Source of the DNA: Candidatus Dormiibacterota bacterium
GTDB taxonomy: Bacteria > Chloroflexota > Dormibacteria > CF-121
Length of the DNA stretch: 64,000 nt
Assembly: GCA_035544955.1 (NCBI GenBank)
Contig: DASZZN010000049.1
Span: forward strand, 1 to 64,000
Reading direction: 5' to 3'
Positions 32,395 to 40,268 of the stretch are shown here, in pieces; the stretch's first letter is position 1; the number at the start of each line of letters is the position of its first letter. The position numbers and the translations under genes are program-made. The notes beneath the pieces are model-generated. The model saw nothing but the letters and a program-made list of their open reading frames with translations, was not told the origin of the DNA and searched no databases.

Positions 32395-32675
32395 CTCCCT
32401 CCGTCGCCGATCGCCTCACTCCATTCGCGAATGGACCAGCGGCGCACCACGCCGTTCAGGACGAAGGGATCGCTCCGCGCGAACGCTTCCGCGGCCTCGC
32501 GCGTGGTGAAGATCGCCATCGAGCCTTCCTCCTGCGGATTGGCGAAGGTGCCGATCATCAGCAGCGTGCCCCGCTCCTGGAACTCTTTCCAGCGTGCAAC
32601 GTGGGCCGGGAAGTGCAGAGGTGCCTTGGAGCGAACGTCATCGGCCGACTCGTAGAAGAGGACGTACTTGGGCAT
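32391..32675 (-). CDS. YciI-family protein
   Basis: The 94-aa protein has the YciI fold pattern: KYVLFYESADDV, then HVARWKEFQERGTLLMIGTF and SMAIFTTREAAEAFARSDPF, with VVRRWSIREW at the end. The His and Asp positions of YciI (H in HFPAH, D in SDPF) are present. It overlaps the cytochrome subunit 3' end by 4 bases in antisense. A small enzyme or binding protein of unknown substrate. Confidence 0.85.
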   Translation of the reverse strand: MPKYVLFYESADDVRSKAPLHFPAHVARWKEFQERGTLLMIGTFANPQEEGSMAIFTTREAAEAFARSDPFVLNGVVRRWSIREWSEAIGDGGS

Positions 32676-32692
32676 CCGTCAATTGTCGGTTG

Positions 32693-33068
32693 TCAGGAAG
32701 CCCGGTAGCGCTCCTCGTGGACGAGGTCGCTGAGCGGCTTTCGGTCGCCACGCCGCGGGGGGCGGGCCGGAAATCCGAGTGAGATTGCGGTGCGGACCAC
32801 CCGTTTCTTACCGGGCACGCCTGCCGAGCGCGGCGCCTCGCAGATGGCCGGTGTAGCCGCCGATGGTGGCGAGCGCTTCGAGGGTCTCGCGCTGACGGAT
32901 GACGATGACCTCGCTGAACTGACGGTTACTCGCGCTGCCCGACCATCGCGCCACCTCGAGGATATCCTGCACGGTCTTTTCCGGCACAGGCTTTCGCTGG
33001 AACTCGCGCACGGCACGGAGGCTGCAAAGAAAATCGGTCAGGGTTTGCGGCTGGGCTTCGACGGCCAT
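32693..33068 (-). pseudogene. Nitroreductase-family pseudogene (internal deletion and frameshift)
   Basis: The N-terminal frame (33068-32808) reads TDFLCSLRAVREFQRKPVPE and ARWSGSASNRQFSEVIVI, a normal FMN nitroreductase start, and stops after GHLRGAALG. A different frame then gives the normal C-terminus, GKKRVVRTAISLGFPARP and DRKPLSDLVHEERY. The central third of the domain is missing, so the two ends were joined out of frame. The gene is inactive. Confidence 0.85.
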
Positions 33069-33181
33069 CGATTTCAGCCTGCCCAGCCACACCCGGGCCA
33101 GAGTGCTCGTGTTTTGTCATGGTTTCGAAAGGCGTCCGCCTCCATGCTGGCTCCATTGCAACGCAGAAGGAGGTGAAAGAA

Positions 33182-33436
33182 ATGAACCCAATCAGAAGGA
33201 TTCTCGTCGGCGCCGCGGTAGCGGGCTCGCTGCTGACGGGTGGTGTGGTCGGCGCCGCGATCGGCGGGCCGCTCGCGGCCAGCGCGGCCACGACGACCAA
33301 TGTCGCCGCGACGGCGGCCACCCCGAGCGCAGGTTCCGGCACGTTCGTGCCGAACGAAAACGCGACGCACGAGGCTGGAGAGAGTGCAGCGCGGGAGGCG
33401 CAGGAGAACGCGGGCCAGGTCCCGACTGTTCCCTAG
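33182..33436 (+). CDS. Small secreted protein
   Basis: The 84-aa protein has an Arg-containing N-terminus, a hydrophobic signal segment (ILVGAAVAGSLLTGGVVGAA) and a cleavable-looking LAASAAT. The mature part is short, acidic and Ala/Glu/Thr-rich. A perfect Shine-Dalgarno AAGGAGGTGA lies eight bases upstream. It precedes a sensor kinase gene on the same strand and could be its target or ligand. No known family. Confidence 0.7.
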   Translation: MNPIRRILVGAAVAGSLLTGGVVGAAIGGPLAASAATTTNVAATAATPSAGSGTFVPNENATHEAGESAAREAQENAGQVPTVP

Positions 33437-33552
33437 CCGCCACGTGAGAACGACGATGGGGCCGGGATCATTTCCGGCCCCAGACTTGTATGGTGTCATC
33501 AAATCGAAAGGAATACGCTGCGAGACTGGGAGCGGGTGAAAGGACGTTGAGT

Positions 33553-34845
33553 ATGGCTCGGGTTGACCTTGTTCGTTCCGGCGCCCAGCGGGTGGCGCTC
33601 GCGGCAACCGGCATTGTCGCCGCACTCTACCTGCTGATCGCGGTGGCCGTCGTCTTGATCTTGACGCATAACCTGACCTCCAACGTCGACGGCACGCTCT
33701 CGACCTGGCTGACCTCGATGGCCGCCGACCGACAGACGATAACCAGGGGTTTCCCAGGGCCTCCCGTGGGACCGCATCTCGGTGATGCGCCGGTCCTCTG
33801 GTGGATGTGGCACCCCGATGGAAATTTCAGTGACAGCAGTACCGAAGCCCAGTCCGTCAAGCTGCCGGTTCCGCCGACCAGCATCACGAATCCGCAGACC
33901 ATCACGGTGTCCGGCATCCCGCTGCGAGTCATGGGTGGCCACGTCGGGGACGACTGGGCAGTCGTCGCCCAGTCGATGAGCAGTGTCGACCAGGCCCGGA
34001 CAAACCTCATCCAGGCTGAACTCTTGATCGGCCCAGTGCTCCTCGTCATCGTCTTCCTCGGAGCGTTGGCCATCGGTCGCCGTGTTGCCGCGCCGATCGA
34101 GCACGCACGCCAGCGGCAGATGGACTTCACCGCCAACGCCTCACACGAGCTCCGCACGCCGCTGGCGGTGATCCAGGCACAGACATCGCTGGCGTTATCG
34201 CAACCTCGCGACGGGGACTGGTATCAACGAGCGTTCACGCGTGTCAACCAGGAAAGCCGACGCATGCGTCACCTCGTCGACGACCTCCTCTGGCTCGCCC
34301 GGTTCGAAGCCATGCCGCGCTCGGGCCAGGCGGAGCCGGTGGATGTCGGCGTGATGGCGCAACAGGCGGTGGACCGGTTTGCCGCGGTCGCCGAGGCCCG
34401 TCAGCAGCGGCTGAGCGTCCGGCTCACCGGAGATTCCCACGTGATCGCCGCCTCACCCGAATGGCTGGATCACCTGATCGGCGTTTTGCTCGACAACGCC
34501 TGCAAGTACACGCCGGAGTGGGGCACGATCGATGTTCGCGTCGCCGCCGAAGGCAACCGCATCAAGCTGGTCGTCGACGACTCCGGGCCCGGTATTCCCC
34601 TGGACCAGCGGGCTGGAATCTTCGACCGGTTCCGGCGCGCCACGGACCAACCGGGCGGAGCCGGACTCGGTCTGGCGATCGCCGATGCCGTCGTCCGCGC
34701 GACCAACGGGCGCTGGGACGTCTCGACCTCGGCGGCAGGCGGCGCCAGCATGGCGGTCACCTGGCCTAGGCTGCTAGCCCGCCCGGCAGCCACCCGGTCG
34801 GCGGTATCGGAGACGCCTCCGCCGCTGGCCCGGCTCGACGCCTAG
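33553..34845 (+). CDS. Sensor histidine kinase
   Basis: The 430-aa protein has a membrane helix (ATGIVAALYLLIAVAVVLIL), a periplasmic domain of about 110 residues and a second helix (LLIGPVLLVIVFLGALAIG). HisKA follows (TANASHELRTPLAVIQAQTS), then HATPase with N box LLDNACKYTP, G1 DDSGPGIP and G2 GGAGLGLAIADA. All catalytic motifs are present. No response regulator is adjacent, so it is an orphan kinase; an OmpR-type regulator without a kinase lies at 57909-58577. Confidence 0.9.
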   Translation: MARVDLVRSGAQRVALAATGIVAALYLLIAVAVVLILTHNLTSNVDGTLSTWLTSMAADRQTITRGFPGPPVGPHLGDAPVLWWMWHPDGNFSDSSTEAQSVKLPVPPTSITNPQTITVSGIPLRVMGGHVGDDWAVVAQSMSSVDQARTNLIQAELLIGPVLLVIVFLGALAIGRRVAAPIEHARQRQMDFTANASHELRTPLAVIQAQTSLALSQPRDGDWYQRAFTRVNQESRRMRHLVDDLLWLARFEAMPRSGQAEPVDVGVMAQQAVDRFAAVAEARQQRLSVRLTGDSHVIAASPEWLDHLIGVLLDNACKYTPEWGTIDVRVAAEGNRIKLVVDDSGPGIPLDQRAGIFDRFRRATDQPGGAGLGLAIADAVVRATNGRWDVSTSAAGGASMAVTWPRLLARPAATRSAVSETPPPLARLDA

Positions 34846-34900
34846 TTTCTTAAAAGCTGGCGTCACGGTTTTGCAAGGTGCCCTCCGGCACCATGCTCTT

Positions 34901-35188
34901 ATGAACTCAGCAACAGCGATCCAGCGGGACCGTGGGCTGCAGCGCCTACGGCGACTGACCTTCGGAGCGACGGCGGGTGCGCTGGTCGCGGTGGTGGGCG
35001 TTAGCTACGTCGCCGCCGCCTCGTACGCCGGCAAGTCATCGTCCACGACCGCCTTGAATGCCACGACGTCGACGACAACGACGGATAACTCCAGCTCGAG
35101 CTCGGCGACCGGCAGCAGCCTGCAGTCGACCCAAGCGCCCACCACCGGCAGCAGCGGTAGCGGCACGGTGACCAGCGGCGGTTCGTGA
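34901..35188 (+). CDS. Small Ser/Thr-rich membrane-anchored protein, first gene of an electron-transfer operon
   Basis: The 95-aa protein has a basic N-terminus, one membrane helix (ATAGALVAVVGVSYVAAASY) and an exported tail almost wholly of Ser, Thr, Gly and Asn. Homologous operons often carry an FMN-binding-domain protein at this place, to be flavinylated by ApbE; here only anchor and linker remain. It may be a truncated version or a small accessory protein. Its stop overlaps the ApbE start as TGATG. Confidence 0.6.
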   Translation: MNSATAIQRDRGLQRLRRLTFGATAGALVAVVGVSYVAAASYAGKSSSTTALNATTSTTTTDNSSSSSATGSSLQSTQAPTTGSSGSGTVTSGGS

Positions 35189-36120
35189 TGACCGTCGCGC
35201 TCAAGAGCTGGACGGCGCTGGGCACCTCGGTGCACGTGATCGCGACCGATGCCGATGGGCTCGGCCGTGCCACCACCGCGGTGGGCGACGTCCTCGAGGA
35301 CGTCGACACCGCCTACAGCCGGTTTCGCGAGGACAGCGAGCTGAGCCGCCTGAACGCGAGCCCGGGCCGCACCGTCCGCGTGAGCCCGCTGCTGGCAACC
35401 GCGATCGACGCGGCCCAGCGCGCGGCGCGCCTGACCGATGGGGCGGTCGATCCCACCATCGGTCACGCCATTCGCGTGGCCGGGTATGACGACGACTTCT
35501 CACGGATTGCCGCTCAAGACGGTCCGATCAACCTGCGCGCCTGGCGCGTCCCGGGCTGGCGGGCGATCCGCTTCGACCGCCGGTCACGCACGGTCCTGCT
35601 GCCGCCCGGAGTGGAGCTCGACCTGGGCTCGACCGGAAAGGCGCTGGCGGCCGACATCGCCGCGCGCGCCGCCCTCGCGGCCGCCGGCGCAGGCGGGGTG
35701 CTGGTCAGCCTCGGGGGCGACATCGCCACCGCGGGGACGCCGCCGTCCGGCGCCTGGCGGATCCACGTGGCGGAAGACAGCCGCGAAAAACCTGATGGGG
35801 ACGGCGAGGTGATCTGCCTCCCCGCCGGCGGAGTCGCCACCTCGAGCACCACCGTCCGCCGGTGGACTCGCGGCGCCGCGGTCCTCCATCACATCATCGA
35901 CCCGGAGACCAGCCGGCCGACGACCGGTCCCTTCCGAACGGTGACGGTCGCCGCCGCGACCTGCCTCGACGCCAACATCGCATCAACGGCGGCGATCGTT
36001 CGAGGAGAGGCGGCCATCGACTGGTTGACGAGCTGGGGCCTGCCGGCCCGGCTGGTCGAAAACGATGGAACGATTCACTACATCGGCCGCTGGCCGGATC
36101 CATCGGGAGTGGCGGCGTGA
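35188..36120 (+). CDS. apbE: FAD:protein FMN transferase (ApbE)
   Basis: The 310-aa enzyme attaches FMN covalently to Thr or Ser of target flavoproteins. The family pattern is visible: TALGTSVHVIA, DTAYSRFREDSELSRLNA, LDLGSTGKALAAD, LVSLGGDIATAG and ATSSTTVRRW, with HHIIDPETSRPT. No signal peptide is seen, so it may act in the cytoplasm or be anchored by partners. Start and stop overlap both neighbours. Its substrate protein is not obvious in the operon. Confidence 0.9.
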   Translation: MTVALKSWTALGTSVHVIATDADGLGRATTAVGDVLEDVDTAYSRFREDSELSRLNASPGRTVRVSPLLATAIDAAQRAARLTDGAVDPTIGHAIRVAGYDDDFSRIAAQDGPINLRAWRVPGWRAIRFDRRSRTVLLPPGVELDLGSTGKALAADIAARAALAAAGAGGVLVSLGGDIATAGTPPSGAWRIHVAEDSREKPDGDGEVICLPAGGVATSSTTVRRWTRGAAVLHHIIDPETSRPTTGPFRTVTVAAATCLDANIASTAAIVRGEAAIDWLTSWGLPARLVENDGTIHYIGRWPDPSGVAA

Positions 36121-36692
36121 GCGACACCATTCTCTGGTACGCGACTCGCGGCGCCGGCGTCGTCAGCCTCGCCCTGCTGACCGGCGTTGTCGCGCTGGGC
36201 ATCGCGAGCGCAATGCGCTGGCAGACCGCGTCATGGCCGCGCTTTCTTACCACGGGCTTTCACCGCAACCTGGCGCTCGCGACGCTCATCTTCCTCGCGC
36301 TTCACATCGTGACGGCCGTCGTCGACCCATTCACGGCGCTCGGCTGGCAGGCTGCCCTCATTCCGTTCTCGTCGTCATACCGTCGATTCTGGCTGGGCCT
36401 CGGCGTGGTTGCCATTTATTTGCTGCTCGCGATCGTGGTGACGAGCCTGCTTCGCCCGCTCTTCGGACCGCGCACCTGGCGGCTCGTCCACTGGCTCGCC
36501 TACCTCATGTGGCCGATCGCCGTCATCCACGGCATCGGCACCGGCACCGACCCGCGTTTCGCATGGATGCTGGTGATCGAGGCGGTCTGTATCGGGAGCA
36601 TCATGGCCGCGGTCGCCTGGCGCGTGAGCCGCCCGAACGCGGGCTGGCGCCAGATCCCAGCCGTCACACCTCGGGCGCGGAAATGGAGCTGA
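36117..36692 (+). CDS. Ferric reductase-like transmembrane protein (dihaem)
   Basis: The 191-aa protein has five or six membrane helices. Two His pairs for two b haems are visible: FHRNLALATLIFLALHIVTA and VHWLAYLMWPIAVIHG. It corresponds to the membrane domain of FRE/NOX-type reductases without the flavin domain. The GTG start overlaps the apbE stop. It would pass electrons across the membrane between cytoplasmic flavin/iron-sulphur proteins and an external acceptor. Confidence 0.85.
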   Translation: MSDTILWYATRGAGVVSLALLTGVVALGIASAMRWQTASWPRFLTTGFHRNLALATLIFLALHIVTAVVDPFTALGWQAALIPFSSSYRRFWLGLGVVAIYLLLAIVVTSLLRPLFGPRTWRLVHWLAYLMWPIAVIHGIGTGTDPRFAWMLVIEAVCIGSIMAAVAWRVSRPNAGWRQIPAVTPRARKWS

Positions 36693-37900
36693 TCCCGCTT
36701 GCGCCCGGGGCCGAAAGCCTCGCCGCGCATCGCCAGCGCCTGGGGCCGCTCCCGACGCTGCCATCCGGCCAGCTGATCGCCGAACTGGAGGCGAGCGGGC
36801 TCCTCGGACGAGGCGGCGCCGGCTTCCCGGTGGGGCGCAAGTGGCGAGCGGTCGCCGAACGCTCCTCGGGCGGTGCGGTCGTGCTGGCGAATGGTGCCGA
36901 GGGCGAGCCGTTGAGCCTCAAGGATCGGACGTTGATGGCGGGCCGGCCGCATCTCGTGATCGACGGCGCGCTGCTCGCCGCGCGCGCCGTTGCCGCCGAC
37001 AACATCATCTTTTATGTCGGGGGCGAACACCGTGCGGCCCAAGCGGCGCTGCGAGACGCCCTCGCTGAGCGCAGTCGGGACCTGCAGGGTGGCGCCCGCA
37101 TCGCCACTGCGCCGGGCGGGTACGTGTCGGGGGAGGAATCCGCCGCGGTGCACTTCGTGAATGCGGGCGATGCCCGCCCGACCACCATACCGCCTCGCCC
37201 CTTCGAACGTGGTGTCGGCGGCCGGCCGACGCTGGTGCAGAACGTCGAAAGCCTCGCGTTGGCCGCGCTCATCGCTCGTCGGGGCCACGCCTGGTACCAG
37301 GGTCTCGGTCACGGCCAGGCACGTGGCCTTGGCCTCGTCACCGTCTCCGGCGCGGTTAACCATGCTGGGGTTCGCGAAGTCGAATTCGGATCGACGTTGG
37401 GGGACGCGGCGGCCGCAGCGGGCGGCGTGAGCGGCGATGTCGGCGCCGTGCTCCTCGGTGGCTACTTCGGGGGCTGGGCTGACGTCGACCAGCAGTGGGG
37501 GCTGCCGCTCGACGCGCACTCGATGCGCGCTCGGGGCCTGGCGTTGGGCTGCGGGGTTGTGCACTTCCTCCCCGCCCAGACTTGCGGGGTTGAGGCTACC
37601 GCCCGCATCATGACTTACCTCGCCTCGCAGAGCGCGCGTCAGTGCGGACCCTGCGTCTTCGGTCTGGCGGCGATCGCCGGCGCCACCCAGCGGCTGGGTG
37701 CGAGGTCGCCGAAGGCTGACGACCTCGAGCGCATCGCCCGCTGGAGCGGGCAGCTGACGGGGCGCGGCGCGTGCCGCCATCCCGATGGGGCGGTCGCCCT
37801 GCTGCAGAGTGCGATGCACGTCTTCGCCGACGATTTTGCCGCGCATCAGCGCCGGCGCTGTCTGACGACCTCCGTGCCGGCGAGAGTGGCGGTGGCTTGA
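36683..37900 (+). CDS. NuoF-like (51-kDa) FMN/NAD-binding oxidoreductase subunit
   Basis: The 405-aa protein has the NuoF FMN motif GRGGAGFPVGRKW, NGAEGEPLSLKDRTLM and the GGYVSGEESAAV region. The NVES loop, an SLBB-like segment and a C-terminal iron-sulphur region (RQCGPCVFGL, GRGACRHPDG) follow. One of the four usual cluster Cys is absent. It probably takes electrons from NAD(P)H or ferredoxin and hands them to the haem protein encoded upstream. It overlaps both neighbours. Confidence 0.85.
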   Translation: MELIPLAPGAESLAAHRQRLGPLPTLPSGQLIAELEASGLLGRGGAGFPVGRKWRAVAERSSGGAVVLANGAEGEPLSLKDRTLMAGRPHLVIDGALLAARAVAADNIIFYVGGEHRAAQAALRDALAERSRDLQGGARIATAPGGYVSGEESAAVHFVNAGDARPTTIPPRPFERGVGGRPTLVQNVESLALAALIARRGHAWYQGLGHGQARGLGLVTVSGAVNHAGVREVEFGSTLGDAAAAAGGVSGDVGAVLLGGYFGGWADVDQQWGLPLDAHSMRARGLALGCGVVHFLPAQTCGVEATARIMTYLASQSARQCGPCVFGLAAIAGATQRLGARSPKADDLERIARWSGQLTGRGACRHPDGAVALLQSAMHVFADDFAAHQRRRCLTTSVPARVAVA

Positions 37901-38121
37901 TGGCCGAAACACTGCAGATCGATCGCATCCGCTGCGATGGTCACGGGCTTTGCGCCGAGCTGCTCCCCGAGCTGATCAGCCTGGACGACTGGGGCTTCCC
38001 GATCATCAAAGCCGGCACGCTTCCGCCAAGCCTCGTCGAGCATGCCCGGCGCGCCGTCGATGCCTGCCCGGTCCTGGCCCTCCGCCTGGCGTCGATGACA
38101 CCCGTCACGCAAAGGCACTGA
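37900..38121 (+). CDS. Short ferredoxin (3Fe-4S-like Cys pattern)
   Basis: The 73-aa protein reads RCDGHGLCAELLPE near the N-terminus and DACPVLALRL near the C-terminus. Cys-x5-Cys plus CysPro gives three Cys, with His at the place of the missing ligand. This is typical of actinobacterial-type 3Fe-4S or variant 4Fe-4S ferredoxins. Its start overlaps the NuoF-like stop as TGATG, so it is likely the soluble electron partner. Confidence 0.85.
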   Translation: MAETLQIDRIRCDGHGLCAELLPELISLDDWGFPIIKAGTLPPSLVEHARRAVDACPVLALRLASMTPVTQRH

Positions 38122-38197
38122 CCTCAGTGAATGGTCAGGATGCTGGCCGCAACGTACGCTTGCGGCCGTCATCCGATCAGATCGCTGAGGAGCTGAG

Positions 38198-38536
38198 ATG
38201 CCGGGGTTTGAGTATCGATCGTCGGAGAACTGGCGCGGGATTCCGTTGGTGCACGTTGCCTTTGGCCGCCGGGAGGGTGGTCGTTATCGCGCGGCACGAG
38301 CCCGCGGGGTGATCGCCGTCGGCGACAGCGCGGTCGGGGTGGTGGCCATCGGGATCGTGGCCGTAGGCGTCATCGCCGTGGCCCCGGTTGCGCTCGGACT
38401 CGTCGCGGTCGGCGTCGTCGCCCTCGGCCTGGTCTCCGCCGGGGTCGTGGCCGTCGGGCTCGTCACCGCGGGTGTCGTCGTCGTCGGAGTCCGGGCGGTC
38501 GGGGTAGTAGCGATCCGGTTGGGATTAGGCGGTTAG
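38198..38536 (+). CDS. Protein of tandem G-V-V-A-V pentapeptide-like repeats
   Basis: The 112-aa protein starts with a polar segment of about 35 residues (FEYRSSENWRGIPLVHVAFG). About 14 tandem five-residue repeats of the form G-[VIL]-[VIA]-[AS]-[VIL] follow, for example GVVAIGIVAVGVIAVAPVAL. Gly or Ala recurs every fifth residue. This regularity suggests a solenoid like pentapeptide-repeat proteins, or a membrane-inserted glycine-zipper; the sequence does not decide. Its end overlaps the convergent SRPBCC gene by 4 bases. I cannot assign a function. Confidence 0.6.
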   Translation: MPGFEYRSSENWRGIPLVHVAFGRREGGRYRAARARGVIAVGDSAVGVVAIGIVAVGVIAVAPVALGLVAVGVVALGLVSAGVVAVGLVTAGVVVVGVRAVGVVAIRLGLGG

Positions 38537-38961
38537 CGCCCGGCGGTTTCGGATCGCTGCTTGAGGCCGTTCGCAAATTGCCTGAAGGATGGTCCGAGGT
38601 CCGGGATCGAGCGCCAGATCATCGGCAGCATGGGGCCGGTGTACTCCTCCCGCATCTTGAAGGTCGTGGTTCCGTTTCCCTGTGGCGACAGCGTGTAGGT
38701 CCGCACCCCCTTGAAGAGCCCGAGCGGCATGCCGCCGGACCACACCATCCGTTGCCCGGGCACGAACTCCGTGACTTTGATCGGGAAGGCGCGACCCGGA
38801 TTGACTTTCACATAGACCTTGATCGTCTCGCCCGGCGCGATCCGGCCTTCGACCCGCTCGACCCCGGAGTCCCAGGACGGGTAGCTGCCGCCGTCGGTCA
38901 GGATCGACCAGATCGCCTCGGGTTTGGCGGAAATCGTCGAGGTCGCTTCGTAGAATTTCAC
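38533..38961 (-). CDS. SRPBCC (START-like) family protein
   Basis: The 142-aa protein shows an SRPBCC pattern: FYEATSTISAKPEAIWSILT, SYPSWDSGVERVEG and VTEFVPGQRMVWSGG, with a C-terminal amphipathic helix. I set the start at a GTG because GGAGGAGG lies directly upstream. It is divergent from the ArsR/AHSA1 pair, and the shared intergenic region could hold the ArsR operator. A ligand-binding or coenzyme-Q-binding role is possible. Confidence 0.8.
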   Translation of the reverse strand: MKFYEATSTISAKPEAIWSILTDGGSYPSWDSGVERVEGRIAPGETIKVYVKVNPGRAFPIKVTEFVPGQRMVWSGGMPLGLFKGVRTYTLSPQGNGTTTFKMREEYTGPMLPMIWRSIPDLGPSFRQFANGLKQRSETAGR

Positions 38962-39032
38962 GTCGTCCTCCTCCGTCGAATGATGCTGCCTCGCGGCTCT
39001 GACAACGGTAGCATTTTTGTTACGCTCCCATC

Positions 39033-39365
39033 GTGACCGCTCTGCCGCTCGCCGGCGACCCGTTCGACGCACTGGGCGATACCAACCGCCGCGCCATCGT
39101 CGAGTTGCTCGGCTCGGGTGGCCGGACGGTTGGCGAAATCGCCGAAGCGCTTCCCATCAGCCGTCCGGCGGTATCGCGGCATCTGCGGCTGCTCAAACAG
39201 GCCGGACTCGTCATCGACGAACCCCGCGGCACCCGGCGGATCTACCAGCTGCACGCGCGCGGTGTCGAGGCGGTGCAGGCGTACCTGCTGGAGGTCTGGG
39301 GCGACGCCGCGACCCGGTTCAAGCTCCTGGCGGAGAATACCCGCCCCTCGAGGCGTAAGGCGTGA
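39033..39365 (+). CDS. ArsR-family transcriptional regulator
   Basis: The 110-aa protein has the winged helix of the ArsR family: FDALGDTNRRAIVELLGSGG, VGEIAEALPISRPAVSRHLR and LLKQAGLVIDEPRGTRRIYQ. No metal-binding Cys motif is visible. Starting with GTG, it overlaps the AHSA1-domain gene by 4 bases, a common pair in which the regulator controls the SRPBCC partner. It probably also acts on the divergent SRPBCC gene at 38533. Confidence 0.9.
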   Translation: MTALPLAGDPFDALGDTNRRAIVELLGSGGRTVGEIAEALPISRPAVSRHLRLLKQAGLVIDEPRGTRRIYQLHARGVEAVQAYLLEVWGDAATRFKLLAENTRPSRRKA

Positions 39366-39829
39366 TCGAGCCACTGCGGATGACGTTCGAGGTCCAGTGC
39401 CCGGTGCAGCACGCCTTCGATGTCTGGACGCAGCGGCCGGCGAGTTGGTGGCCGGCTAACCATACGGTGACCGCCGACCCCGGTGTGCAGGTCGTGTTCG
39501 AGAGCCGCCCGGGCGGACGGATCTTCGAGCGAACCCCCTCCGGTCGGGAGGTGGAATGGGGCCAGATCACCGTATGGGACCCACCTCGTCGCCTTTGTTA
39601 CCTCTGGTACATCCGGACCGATCGAGCGGACGCGACCGAAGTGGAGATCCGCTTCAACCACCAGGGTGCCGATCACACGCGCGTCGAGATCGAACACCGG
39701 GGTTGGGAGCGTCTCGGCAGCCGCGGACCGGGGTGGCGCGACGCCAACCAATCCGGATGGAATGGTGTGTTGCCCGACTATGTCGCCGTATGCTCGAGCG
39801 CAGCGACTATCGATCGCCGGTCAACGTAA
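39362..39829 (+). CDS. AHSA1/SRPBCC-domain protein (ArsR partner)
   Basis: The 155-aa protein matches the AHSA1-like group: MTFEVQCPVQHAFDVWTQRP, ASWWPANHTV, GGRIFERTPSGREVEWGQIT and WDPPRRLCYLWYI. It overlaps the ArsR stop as GTGA, so the two are co-translated. Such ArsR-SRPBCC pairs are widespread, and the ligand of the barrel is generally unknown. The last 15 residues are low in similarity to the family. Confidence 0.85.
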   Translation: MIEPLRMTFEVQCPVQHAFDVWTQRPASWWPANHTVTADPGVQVVFESRPGGRIFERTPSGREVEWGQITVWDPPRRLCYLWYIRTDRADATEVEIRFNHQGADHTRVEIEHRGWERLGSRGPGWRDANQSGWNGVLPDYVAVCSSAATIDRRST

Positions 39830-39852
39830 ATCGAGGCAGAGGAGGACAGCGA

Positions 39853-40173
39853 ATGGCGAACTATCTACTCGCGTATCACGGTGGCGGCGGGATGGCGCAG
39901 GATGAGTCGGCTCGTAACAAGCTGATGGCCCAGTGGGGTAAGTGGTTCCAGGACCTTGGTTCGGCTCTGGTCGACGGCGGGAACCCGGTGATGAAGGCAA
40001 AAACCATCACGAGCAAGGGCGGAGTCAGCGATGGCGGTGGGCAGAACCCGGTCAGTGGCTATAGCGTGATCAAGGCCGACAGCCTGGACGCCGCCGTGAA
40101 GCTGGCTAAGGGTTGTCCGGTCCTGGCGGGTGGCGGCAGCATCGAAGTCGCCGAAACCTTCAACGCGATGTAA
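39853..40173 (+). CDS. YciI-family (YCII-related) protein
   Basis: The 106-aa protein begins MANYLLAYHGGG and contains MAQWGKWFQDLGSALVDGGN and SGYSVIKADSLDAAVKLAKG, with CPVLAGGGSIEVAETF at the end. This is the YCII pattern seen with ECF sigma or SRPBCC neighbours. GGAGGA lies eight bases before the ATG. It follows the ArsR/AHSA1 pair by 23 bases and is probably in the same operon. Confidence 0.85.
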   Translation: MANYLLAYHGGGGMAQDESARNKLMAQWGKWFQDLGSALVDGGNPVMKAKTITSKGGVSDGGGQNPVSGYSVIKADSLDAAVKLAKGCPVLAGGGSIEVAETFNAM

Positions 40174-40268
40174 GGCAGACTCCGGCCCGTGCGCGGGGTA
40201 CGCAGCAGCGGAGGTGGTTGACGGCCCATTCCATCGGGCATAATATGTGCTAGCCCGGATGGGCGATT

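Noticed and set aside
33553-34845. Cognate pairing of this kinase with the regulator at 57909
   Set aside because: Both are orphans in the window, but pairing across 24 kb is only a guess.
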